Positions 26,101-34,338 of a stretch of 47,279 nucleotides of DNA are shown here, piece by piece; the stretch's first letter is position 1; every line of letters starts with the position of its first letter. Origin of the DNA: Alteromonas sp. KUL42. Its GTDB lineage: Bacteria; Pseudomonadota; Gammaproteobacteria; Enterobacterales; Alteromonadaceae. The notes under the pieces were generated by a model. It saw nothing but the letters and a program-made list of their open reading frames with translations. It was not told where the DNA came from and made no database searches. Location: positions 1 through 47,279 of the forward strand of contig NZ_BJKK01000026.1 in assembly GCF_006538325.1 (NCBI RefSeq), read 5' to 3'. The translations under genes were made by a program, and so were the position numbers.

Positions 26101-26480
26101 AATGCTGATGAAGGTGTTTCCTTTTCAAGATAAGGTGCTAAATCACTGGCCAAACGTTTTTCGTACTCGAACGGGAATTTTTCTGCGTAAGACTCTAAGA
26201 AAAAATCAAAGGGGTTGATAACGGTAAGTTCAGCAACAATATCGACGGTAAACCAGAATTTTTTGGTTTGCTCTGGAAATACGACGCGAGCTAGGTAATT
26301 ACCGAAAGGGTCTTGTTGCCAATTAATAAAATGATTTTCGGGATAAACTTTTAATGAATAGCTTTTTATTGGCGTGCGGCTATGCGGTGCAGGGCGAAGG
26401 CGAAAAGTGTGTGGGCCCATACTGATACTTTTGTCGTAATGATACTCAGTATGGTGCGTTATCCCTATGGTGATTGTCAT
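23181..26480 (-). CDS. Large transglutaminase-like protein with DUF2126 domain
   Basis: 1099 residues. An N-terminal beta domain (1-85) and transglutaminase core carry Cys181 (SGSCRDSAW), His230 (DLHAWCEVYV) and Asp246 (GLDPTSG). From about residue 300 onward comes the long DUF2126 region, with TLTMGGEPTFISIDD, EVNIHPASNW, DGRHSGTGGGNHVTMGG and GRLGIVEFRGFEMPPHARM; HSGTGGGNH, EVNIHPAS and EFRGFEMP look like metal- or nucleotide-binding loops resembling glutamine-synthetase-like amidoligases. It is the first gene of the operon, with 21 bases to the next. There is no signal peptide, so the product acts in the cytoplasm. Confidence 0.92.
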   Translation of the reverse strand: MTITIGITHHTEYHYDKSISMGPHTFRLRPAPHSRTPIKSYSLKVYPENHFINWQQDPFGNYLARVVFPEQTKKFWFTVDIVAELTVINPFDFFLESYAEKFPFEYEKRLASDLAPYLEKETPSSAFLALIKSQQPKEPQATVNFLVAVNQAVYDLIEYGVRMEPGVLSIDETLTKKSGSCRDSAWLLVQLFRHLGLAARFVSGYLVQLCADEKSLDGPSGPEKDFTDLHAWCEVYVPGAGWIGLDPTSGLFAGEGHIPLACTPEPSSAAPVTGAIDKCESTFSFYNKVQRLHEPPRVTKPYSDAQWSAIENLGHEIDRDLKDAGITLTMGGEPTFISIDDMESEQWNTAADGPEKRQLAHTLFMQMTETFSHGGFRHYGQGKWYPGEPLPRWQYANYWRKDGVPLWQNPSLLADINVSSSYSVEESETFTHALSHALGLTPEIVITAYEDVLYHLWQEGSLPEDPTPDTPELLHAMTRKNFLAKLERGLDKPVGFIIPITYDTVFGGWQSSKWTFKRGHCFLLPGDSPLGYRLPLSSLGQPAMLVDRDPADMQETFDTLPKQSGYVSEQSVLTALCIEVRDGKLYLFMPPLSHFEHYAQLLTAIESVADTLNIPVVLEGYTPPYDSRVEKFAVTPDPGVIEVNIHPASNWQTLVSNTQTLYKMAKACRLGTEKFMLDGRHSGTGGGNHVTMGGPTPLESPFLKRPDVLRSFITYWQHHPGLSYLFSSLFIGPTSQAPRVDEARDETLYELEIAFSQIPDGEVAAPWLVDRLLRHLLTDLTGNTHRAEFCIDKLYNPDSATGRLGIVEFRGFEMPPHARMSLMQMLLLRTLLMWFWRQPYKKKLVRWGTELHDRFMLPHYVRQDIAEVCRDLNEANFPVKLDWFDPFFEFRFPRCGRREVGQIKLELFSAIEPWHVLGEEATGSGTARYVDSSLERVQLSVSNMHINRYIVTCNGRRVPLKATDIRGEYVAGIRFRAWNPASALHPTIGVHAPLVFDVYDSWSGRSLGGFTYHVSHPGGRNFSTVPVNAFEAEGRRIARFWDHGHTPSVKPRDLPEWSPHLASHRITEHEGHSDFVIPMEEAENKEYPNTLDLRRPPTL

Positions 26481-26908
26481 GCTTTAGCTCCAAAGCTGAA
26501 CGAGATTCAAACAGCATAAAAAATCACCTTATATGCATCTAGCGAAACTTACAAGCATTACTACATGGGCCTAATATCAAGGTGTTATATTAGAGCGTGC
26601 TGACGTTTGCGGTACGTTTTTGCAGTCGTAAAGCAAAGGTGAAAAGGGTGTTTAACGTCTGTTTAATAAGCCGCGTGTCAGCATAATATTTTCATCAAAA
26701 CAAAAGCCATTAATGATTGTATTGGGAAAATAAATTAACGCCATACCTCAGCAATGATGTACACTATTTAAGCTTGTTGGAAACGTAAGAGCTTCCCTTT
26801 GATTTTTCTTTTGTTTCCTCGCGGGTCTGAGGAAAGGGGCTGAAGCGCGGGGTTTGTACCAAATGCGCTTTAATCACACTTGACCTTTAATACGCTATTT
26901 TTGACGGA
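26481..26908. other. Divergent promoter region upstream of the amidoligase operon
   Basis: 428 bases without a gene. TTTCCTC (26814-26820) and GAGGAAA (26829-26835) form a 7-bp hairpin. Just after it AAGCGC and GCGCTT (within about 26844-26874) enclose an inner TTTG/CAAA stem. These lie in the leader of the plus-strand gene at 26909. No recognised operator was found. Confidence 0.5.
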
Positions 26909-27292
26909 TTGTTTTTGAAGCCAGCTACACTGTCGACCAAAATACCCTCATACATGCCGCTGTTTTTGGCATGGGTGTTGTCGTGTCTGATACTCAGTGC
27001 AAGCTTCCAGCACAGCCAAATTTCCGATAACGAATCGGTTACCAAGCAATCTCCACTTGCCCAGTTTAACCACTCCGGTAGCAATTACTCACTGCGCTTT
27101 AATGGCATTAAATTAAATGCCAAAGACAATGCACTAGAAGATAACGATAGCCCATTAGGTTTGCTGTCTAGTCTAATACCTAAAATCATTGTCGTTACCA
27201 GCAATGCGTTGCCTGAATGGCTACATCAATTCAGCGGTTTAGAACCTCGCTATAGCCAAAGGCCACGAGCCCCCCCTATTTCACTGAAATAA
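26909..27292 (+). CDS. Small membrane-anchored protein ending in RAPP, upstream of an RND gene
   Basis: 127 residues with a TTG start, or about 112 from the ATG at 26954. One hydrophobic segment (MPLFLAWVLSCLILSASF) near the N-terminus is followed by a polar region, a hydrophobic stretch (LLSSLIPKIIVVTS) and a C-terminal YSQRPRAPPIS. The same plan and RAPP ending recur in the protein at 44510, which also stands just before RND-family genes. I do not know a function. The position suggests an accessory or leader role for the SecDF-type gene 75 bases downstream. Confidence 0.6.
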   Translation: MFLKPATLSTKIPSYMPLFLAWVLSCLILSASFQHSQISDNESVTKQSPLAQFNHSGSNYSLRFNGIKLNAKDNALEDNDSPLGLLSSLIPKIIVVTSNALPEWLHQFSGLEPRYSQRPRAPPISLK

Positions 27293-27367
27293 AACACAAA
27301 ATGATATTTTGACTGCACGCGGTGTTGTGCGTCGGTCATGCCTTTTATTTATTTCAGAGAACATAAA

Positions 27368-29911
27368 ATGACACGATTTTCATTTCGTGGCCTTGTGTAT
27401 GTGTTGGTTGTTTTATTCGGCCTTCTCAGCGCAGCGCCCAACATATTGCCACAAACGCTAAAACAACAACTACCGAGTTGGTATACATCACACACACTCT
27501 CTCTTGGTCTGGATTTACAAGGGGGGTCTCATTTACTGTTGGCAGCTGATACTGACGCACTTTTCAAAAAGCAGTTGGATGGCTTTACCAACGATGTTTT
27601 TAGCGCGTTACGTGAACAAAATATTCGCTACAGTAAAACACACAGTGCCGATAGCAATGCAGTTGCCTTTACCTTGCGCGACAGTGAACAGGGGCGCAAA
27701 GTCAAAGAAATTGCTTATACGGTTACTGCGCAGCCATCGGGCTCCAGCGCCCTTGATGTTGATATTAACGATGCCAATATCACCCTTAAACTCAGCGAGC
27801 TTTACACGCAAAGTTTGCTAAAAGATGCGTTAAATAGAAGTGTTGATGTAGTAAGAAAACGCTTGAATGAAACAGGGCTAACAGAGCCAAGCGTAACACT
27901 ACAAGGCAGTGATGCCATTCTTGTTCAAATGCCCGGTGTATCCGACCCCACACAAGTCAAAAAGCTGCTAGGTACAACAGCACAAATGACATTTCATTGG
28001 CAAGTTAATAGCCAATCAGGGCAGTCCATGACCAAACAAGATGACAGCGGAAAAGTCTACCAGCTTGAACAGAGAGTCGCTCTTGAAGGTGAGCATATCA
28101 CCGATGCGGCGGGTGTATTGAGCAACGAAAATGGCCAGCCAGTAGTTACCTTTCGACTAGATAATGTAGGCGCTAAACAGTTTGCCACCATGACGCGAGA
28201 CAATATAGGACGCGTTCTTGCCATTGTTCTTGATGATAAAGTGGTTACCGCACCCGTTATAAACAGTGTTATTCCTGGCGGACGGGGAGAGATTACAGGG
28301 AATTTTACATTACCTGAAGCATCGAACGTTGCCTTGATGTTACGTACAGGAGCATTACCTGTTCCACTTTCTATTATTGAAGAGCGTACAGTAGGGCCAG
28401 ACCTAGGTAGCGATGCGATTCAAACCGGCATTGAAAGCGGACTGGCAGGTGGGCTTCTGGTGCTTGCTTTTATGGTCGTTATTTATGGACGTTGGGGGGC
28501 AATTGCGAGCTTAGCACTGTGTGTGAATATGGCGTTGGTTTTCGGGGCGCTTACCTTGTTTGGTGCAACACTCACGCTACCAGGTATTGCTGGGCTAATT
28601 CTCACCATGGGTATGGCAGTGGATGCCAACATTCTTATTAATGAACGCATTCGTGAGGAAAGTAAAAAAGGCCGCCCCGCAACAAGCGCTATACAAGTTG
28701 GCTTTGAAAAAGCCTTTGCCACCATTGTCGACTCTAACTTTACGACGCTTATCGCAGTGAGTTTGTTATTCATGTTTGGCAGTGGGCCAATAAAAGGCTT
28801 CGCCGTTACCATTGCTATCGGGCTTGTTTCTTCTGTGTTTACTGCGGTTGCATTGACTAAAATGCTAATGCTAAGTGTGGCAGGGCGCAAACAAGTAGAC
28901 ATGCGTGATCGAACACCTTTGACATTTTCTTCACCGCTATTGCGCTTAAGTGACAAGTTGAAAGGGATTAATTTCCTCGCCAAACGTCGCCTTGCGCTGG
29001 CTATTTCTATTGTGCTAACTGTGTTGTCAATTGGACTATTTGCAAAGCCGGGGTTGCACTATGGCGTGGATTTTACCGGCGGGACCTTAATTGAATTAAC
29101 GGCACCAAAGTTATCCACTGACGCGCTTCGTGACGTTATTCGAAGTAATGGATTTGAGCAAGTAAGTATTCAAGAATACGGTAGTGCACATCACTATTTA
29201 CTTCGTGCACCTGTATCTACAATGAAAAGTAATGAGGTGGCTACAGGGGCTAACCTATCACAAACTGATCAGCTTAAACTGGCAATTTCAAGCGCCGATG
29301 CAAATGTAAGCTTTGATAAAGTTGATATGGTAGGTCCTAAAGTAAGTGGTGGCTTTGCTGAACTGTCTATCTTGGCACTACTTATAGCAGGTGCGGGTAT
29401 GCTGATTTACCTGTGGTCGCGGTTTGAAGCGCACTTCGCCTTGGCTGCACTACTTACTGTAGTTCTTGATTTAACGAAAACGATTGGCTTTTTTGCACTG
29501 ACAGGTATTGAGTTTAACCTCACTGCCGTGGCTGCACTGTTGGCACTTATTGGTTATTCCATCAACGACAAAGTAGTGGTGCTAGATCGCATTCGGGAGC
29601 TTATCAGACTTGATGCCGCAAAGCCGCTTGGCGAGATTATCAATAGTGCCGTGAACAGCACGTTGAGCCGAACGGTTTTCACCTCGGTAACAACCTTGCT
29701 TGCTTTACTTCCAATGGCGCTGTTTGGCGGAGATGCCGTGGCAAGCTTTGCTTTACCCATGGTGTTTGCGGTAATTATAGGTACTTCTTCAACCTTGTTT
29801 ATCACATCAACACTGCTTTATTTACTTGGGAAAAGACGCCAAAAGCGCGGTAAAGCACAGTTGAAGCCAACATCAGAAGAAATAAAGGCCTCATTGGCGC
29901 ATATACCTTAG
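27368..29911 (+). CDS. secDF: Fused SecD-SecF-type RND protein
   Basis: 847 residues from the ATG at 27368 (AGAGAA ribosome site); the upstream in-frame ATG lacks one. The first half is SecD-like: N-terminal membrane segment, GLDLQGGSHLLL, a periplasmic domain, VILTEVSDPTQVKK-like P1 region and five membrane helices with LTMGMAVDANILINERIREE. The second half is SecF-like, opening GVDFTGGTLIEL and ending with a second helix bundle containing LIGYSINDKVVVLDRI. SecDF uses proton flow to help pull exported proteins across the membrane. Gammaproteobacteria normally have separate secD and secF next to yajC, so this fused copy is probably an additional paralogue with a special cargo. Confidence 0.88.
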   Translation: MTRFSFRGLVYVLVVLFGLLSAAPNILPQTLKQQLPSWYTSHTLSLGLDLQGGSHLLLAADTDALFKKQLDGFTNDVFSALREQNIRYSKTHSADSNAVAFTLRDSEQGRKVKEIAYTVTAQPSGSSALDVDINDANITLKLSELYTQSLLKDALNRSVDVVRKRLNETGLTEPSVTLQGSDAILVQMPGVSDPTQVKKLLGTTAQMTFHWQVNSQSGQSMTKQDDSGKVYQLEQRVALEGEHITDAAGVLSNENGQPVVTFRLDNVGAKQFATMTRDNIGRVLAIVLDDKVVTAPVINSVIPGGRGEITGNFTLPEASNVALMLRTGALPVPLSIIEERTVGPDLGSDAIQTGIESGLAGGLLVLAFMVVIYGRWGAIASLALCVNMALVFGALTLFGATLTLPGIAGLILTMGMAVDANILINERIREESKKGRPATSAIQVGFEKAFATIVDSNFTTLIAVSLLFMFGSGPIKGFAVTIAIGLVSSVFTAVALTKMLMLSVAGRKQVDMRDRTPLTFSSPLLRLSDKLKGINFLAKRRLALAISIVLTVLSIGLFAKPGLHYGVDFTGGTLIELTAPKLSTDALRDVIRSNGFEQVSIQEYGSAHHYLLRAPVSTMKSNEVATGANLSQTDQLKLAISSADANVSFDKVDMVGPKVSGGFAELSILALLIAGAGMLIYLWSRFEAHFALAALLTVVLDLTKTIGFFALTGIEFNLTAVAALLALIGYSINDKVVVLDRIRELIRLDAAKPLGEIINSAVNSTLSRTVFTSVTTLLALLPMALFGGDAVASFALPMVFAVIIGTSSTLFITSTLLYLLGKRRQKRGKAQLKPTSEEIKASLAHIP

Positions 29912-29942
29912 GTTATCGCTATATTGCGGTGTGTTTTTCATG

Positions 29943-29948
29943 TAGAAT
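29943..29948 (+). promoter_or_regulatory. -10 box of rnpB
   Basis: TAGAAT seven bases before the mapped-by-structure start of rnpB, with a GC-rich discriminator (GCGCCGC) typical of stable RNA promoters under stringent control. No strong -35 box is visible. Confidence 0.6.
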
Positions 29949-29955
29949 GCGCCGC

Positions 29956-30305
<350 letters not shown>

Positions 30306-30492
30306 TTTTGTATGTTAAGCGACGCTTTTCATCATACTTCTAACTCTCTTCTTATGAGTGCTTCTTAAAAAGCTCCACTCAAGTGCGTCTAAACCGTCAA
30401 TTCATGTGTCTGTTCTGCTAAATACATTTATAAACCTGCGTGTATTATTTCACTATGAACTTTCATAGCAAGTCTCAACTTTCACAAAACGG

Positions 30493-31452
30493 ATGAATAT
30501 AGTGAACACGCAAAGCAGTACAAAGGGTACCTTGGCTATCGTATTGGCCAGTTTCTTATGGGGGACTACGGGAACGTCAGCCCAGTTTGCTCCGGATATT
30601 AGCCCACTTGCTATTGGTGCTTTTGCTATGGGTGTTGGTGGCATTTTGTTGTGTTTAAGTGCTATGAAAGCACTAAAAAATGATGCGCCAAGGATACAAG
30701 ATCAACCACTTAATTTTTTGCTAGGTAGTTTATGTGTAGCAATTTACCCACTAGCTTTTTATAGTTCTATGCGGCTTTCCGGTGTAGCTGTAGGTACCGT
30801 GGTTTCTATTGCTAGCGCCCCACTTTTTGCCGCAATTTTTGAATACACGCTCAGTAAGAAATCAGTTTCACTACAGTGGTTTCTTAGTTTTATTTTAGGT
30901 GCGTGCGGCATAGGATTATTGGCGTTAGGCAAGGCGCCAAGTGAAGCTATAATCGACAATGAAAGTGACAACATGATAGGTGTAATACTCGGATTAATTG
31001 CGGGTGCTACCTATGCAGGTTATTCATGGTCAGCGAAAAGGTTTATAGATTCTGGCATAAATTCACGCTCAGCAATGGCCGGTTTATTTGGTGGCGCCGC
31101 CTTACTGTTATTACCTTCACTGTATTTTACGGGAACACACCTGTTTAGTTCGGCGGTTAACACTTCTGTGGCGGTTTACATGGCTGTTGTTCCAATGTTC
31201 ATAGGCTATCTACTCTTTGGGTATGGACTGCGGACCATTCATGCGAGTAAAGCCACGCTAATTACACTTATCGAGCCATTAGTTGCTACTTTGTTCGCAA
31301 TATTTCTAATTGGTGAGTCTTTCAAATCAATTGGTTGGATAGGTATGTTGCTGGTTTGTATTTGCTTAATCATCCAGTCAGTGAAGTTGCCCTTTTTTAA
31401 CAGGAATAAATTGCCCAGAAAACGTACGTGTCACAGTGAGTCAGTTAGCTAG
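30493..31452 (+). CDS. EamA (DMT superfamily) transporter
   Basis: 319 residues with ten predicted membrane helices in two EamA repeats (about 11-140 and 158-295). SFLWGTTGTSAQFAP at the start and the ATYAGYSWSAKRFI repeat are family signatures; LITLIEPLVATLFAIFLIGE marks the second repeat. DMT proteins of this kind export amino acids, metabolites or drugs from the cytoplasm. Substrate unknown. It stands alone and converges on the histidine kinase gene with 7 bases between stops. Confidence 0.88.
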   Translation: MNIVNTQSSTKGTLAIVLASFLWGTTGTSAQFAPDISPLAIGAFAMGVGGILLCLSAMKALKNDAPRIQDQPLNFLLGSLCVAIYPLAFYSSMRLSGVAVGTVVSIASAPLFAAIFEYTLSKKSVSLQWFLSFILGACGIGLLALGKAPSEAIIDNESDNMIGVILGLIAGATYAGYSWSAKRFIDSGINSRSAMAGLFGGAALLLLPSLYFTGTHLFSSAVNTSVAVYMAVVPMFIGYLLFGYGLRTIHASKATLITLIEPLVATLFAIFLIGESFKSIGWIGMLLVCICLIIQSVKLPFFNRNKLPRKRTCHSESVS

Positions 31453-31459
31453 GACTTAC

Positions 31460-34336
31460 TTATATCACGGGGTAGGGGTCTGTATCATCGTTTATGCAAG
31501 ACCAGTATTCGACTTTTTCAATCAGGTCTTCTGCCTCAAAGGGCTTACTCAAGTAGTCATCCATTCCCGCGTTTTTGCACTTTTCTTTATCTCCTTTCAT
31601 GGCATTAGCCGTAAGGGCAATAATAGGCACTTTGATATAGCGCTCACCCGCTTCACCCTGACGAATTCTCTTAGTGGCTTCAAAACCATCCATTTCAGGC
31701 ATTTGGCAATCCATCAGTACAACATCAAATGTCACTTTGGTTTGGCTAAGCGCTTGTATTGCTTCTTTTCCTGTCATAGCACTTAATGTGGTGTAGTCTG
31801 CTAAGTGTTGCTTGGCAATAACTTGGTTAATCTCATTGTCTTCAACAATAAGTACTTTGTACTTTTTATGGGGTTGCGATTTTAATAGAGCATGGCTTTT
31901 AGTCGTGTTTATTTCTACTTCGTCTGCCACCTCAAATTCTACTGAAAAAGAAAATGTACTCCCTACTCCTTTTTCACTGTTTAAATGGATACTCCCACCC
32001 ATCAATTCACAGAGTTGTTTGCTGATGGATAACCCTAGCCCAGTACCGCCAAATTTTCGTGTGGTAGATAAATCTTCTTGAGTAAAAACATCAAAAATAT
32101 TGGCCTGCTTTTCAGGCGCAATACCTATACCTGTATCTTCGACACTGCAGTTAAGTACAAGTTTTTTATCGGGTTGCTTTTCAATGTGAGTGGTAACTTT
32201 AATACTTCCTGTATCAGTAAACTTAATTGCGTTGCCTAAAAGGTTAGAGAGTATTTGCCTTAAGCGAACTTCGTCGCCTTTAATGAAGTCATGGCCTTGT
32301 AGATCGTTTGAAAATAGCAGTTGTAAGCCTTTTTCTTCACAAATAATGGCATACTGACTTTCTAAATTGTTTAATGTAGTGCGAATGTCAAACGTGAAGT
32401 CCTCAACTTGCATTTGACCTGCTTCAATTTTTGAAAAGTCTAGAATGTCATTCACGATATGTAGCAAGCTTTGTATGCTGAATTTCGCCAAAGACAGGTA
32501 GTGGGCTTGGTCTTCTGATAACGGGGATGATTCAAGTAATTGAAGTACGCCAGATATTCCATGAATGGGTGTTCTTATCTCATGGCTCATACTGGCTAAA
32601 AAGCTAGATTTTAGGCGAGCCGATTCTTCTGCTTTTTCTTTTGCGTCATTCAAATATTGTTCGGTTTGATGCTGCTGAGTAACGTCTTGCTGAAATCCAA
32701 TGTAGTGTGTGACTTCTCCATCAATAGAAACAGGAGTTAGATTAAGTCTGTTGTAAAAAGGTTGTCCGCTTTTCTTATAATTGAGTAATGTGATATCGAT
32801 AGGAGCCCTGTTTTTAATGGCTGTTCTCACTGCCTCTATGGCCTCGCAATCAGTTTCAAGACCTTGCATGAACTTACAATTTTGCCCAATTATTTCATTT
32901 TTTCTATAACCGGTTAGTGCTTCAAATGCGCTGTTAACGTATACAACGGGTTGGTCGCTTTTTGTAACGTTAGAAATGATAATTGAAACGGTCGCTTCTT
33001 CTATAGCGTGGTTGAGTATTTTTACATTACTTTCAAGTGTGCGTCTTTGTGTAACATCACTACCCACATAAATAGAACCTTGTGAAGTGCCGTGGGAATC
33101 AATTAGCGATGTTTTTGTCCATCGAATATAAGCTTTTCCATTATCGCTTTTGGCGAAATGAGTAAGCTCATCACTTTGTTTTGAAGACAGTCGCTGCAAG
33201 ATAAATTGCAACGTATCATCGTGACTACATTCTAGTGAATCACAGAAATTACTGTAACGTTTATTGCATAGTAATACGTTGTTGCGTTCATCAACTACGA
33301 AGAGCATGTCGCCTATTGATTCGAGAATGTTGGAAAATTGCTCTTTTGAAATAGAGACGTTTGTGAGGTCATTAACCAACTTGTCAAACGCCTGTCTGAT
33401 ATTGATTAGTTCTCTTGCGTCATCTTGTTTTCTGCTTTTATGTAAAGTAGGTTGACCATCAATTTTCGATTTTATGTCTTTGTACAAATCTAGAAGTGTA
33501 CTTTCAGCCATAAGTGCCGTTAGCGTGAGCATATGCCATGTAATGAAAATAAAGCCTATAATCATGATCAGTAAAACAACACCAATCCATACCGCTTGAA
33601 GCAGTATTTCACTTTTGGGCTTCAAACTGAAAAGTGTCAGGTTTTGCCATTTCTTACTTTTGATTAAGTAGTTACCGTGATCAAAATTCTTTATGTTAGA
33701 ACTCGGAGGAATGAGGGAAACCTCGCTGCTAAAAAGTACTCTATCTTCACTATCGGTAACTAATTGATTGGTTAACCTCGGATAAGGCGCAAGGAGAGAT
33801 TGTAAACTGTCAACGTACATGACAAGTGCTCCCTCCGCTACACCTCTTATTAAAATCGGAACACTGATAATGACGCCATTGTGCGATATTGAAGAGTGCG
33901 GAATTGATGCACCCAGAGTGTATTGTCTCCATTCAGCATCAAGGAAATTGGGGATCTGTACGGTCCAATTTTTATCAATAATTTTGTTACCTGCATAATC
34001 AAAAAGCGCAAATTCAACACGCTTAGCTTGGGTCAAACTCAAAGAGCGAAAAAACATAGGCAAATAATTATCACGTTGCTCAAAATCAATAAGCGCATTA
34101 ATGATAATATCGTTGCCAGCTAAATCGGCTAGCTGTCGAGTGGTGTCTCGAACAACGAAAGACAAGTTTTGCTCAAGATCACTTATTGATTGTTGTTGTA
34201 ATTTATTGGCTTCTTTGAAAATAAAGTAGAGCGTGACGGAAAAGAGTACTATTGAAACTGTTACTATTAGCACCAATAGTCTAGGTAATGTACTTGAGAT
34301 GAGAAGCGTTCGAAGCCGCGGCGGCACTGTCTGCAT
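31460..34336 (-). CDS. LOV-domain hybrid sensor histidine kinase
   Basis: 958 residues. Membrane segments at about 19-40 and 248-270 flank a periplasmic sensor of about 205 residues. Then come a PAS domain (about 331-430), a second PAS (about 440-555) that matches LOV photoreceptors, a kinase core with His585 (SHEIRTP), ATPase boxes NLLGNAIKFTD, DTGIGIA and GGTGLGLS, and a receiver domain with Asp876. The LOV signature is GQNCKFMQG (484-492) with flavin-adduct Cys487, plus Asn519 (LLNY), Asn529 (FYNR) and Gln549. This predicts blue-light sensing beside extracellular sensing. The gene starts 2 bases after the binding-protein stop. No Hpt or partner response regulator lies nearby. Confidence 0.92.
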   Translation of the reverse strand: MQTVPPRLRTLLISSTLPRLLVLIVTVSIVLFSVTLYFIFKEANKLQQQSISDLEQNLSFVVRDTTRQLADLAGNDIIINALIDFEQRDNYLPMFFRSLSLTQAKRVEFALFDYAGNKIIDKNWTVQIPNFLDAEWRQYTLGASIPHSSISHNGVIISVPILIRGVAEGALVMYVDSLQSLLAPYPRLTNQLVTDSEDRVLFSSEVSLIPPSSNIKNFDHGNYLIKSKKWQNLTLFSLKPKSEILLQAVWIGVVLLIMIIGFIFITWHMLTLTALMAESTLLDLYKDIKSKIDGQPTLHKSRKQDDARELINIRQAFDKLVNDLTNVSISKEQFSNILESIGDMLFVVDERNNVLLCNKRYSNFCDSLECSHDDTLQFILQRLSSKQSDELTHFAKSDNGKAYIRWTKTSLIDSHGTSQGSIYVGSDVTQRRTLESNVKILNHAIEEATVSIIISNVTKSDQPVVYVNSAFEALTGYRKNEIIGQNCKFMQGLETDCEAIEAVRTAIKNRAPIDITLLNYKKSGQPFYNRLNLTPVSIDGEVTHYIGFQQDVTQQHQTEQYLNDAKEKAEESARLKSSFLASMSHEIRTPIHGISGVLQLLESSPLSEDQAHYLSLAKFSIQSLLHIVNDILDFSKIEAGQMQVEDFTFDIRTTLNNLESQYAIICEEKGLQLLFSNDLQGHDFIKGDEVRLRQILSNLLGNAIKFTDTGSIKVTTHIEKQPDKKLVLNCSVEDTGIGIAPEKQANIFDVFTQEDLSTTRKFGGTGLGLSISKQLCELMGGSIHLNSEKGVGSTFSFSVEFEVADEVEINTTKSHALLKSQPHKKYKVLIVEDNEINQVIAKQHLADYTTLSAMTGKEAIQALSQTKVTFDVVLMDCQMPEMDGFEATKRIRQGEAGERYIKVPIIALTANAMKGDKEKCKNAGMDDYLSKPFEAEDLIEKVEYWSCINDDTDPYPVI

Positions 34337-34338
34337 GC

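Noticed and set aside
28483..28983. 166-residue frame antisense to the SecDF gene
   Set aside because: Serine and alanine-rich shadow of the membrane-helix coding strand, with no independent signal.
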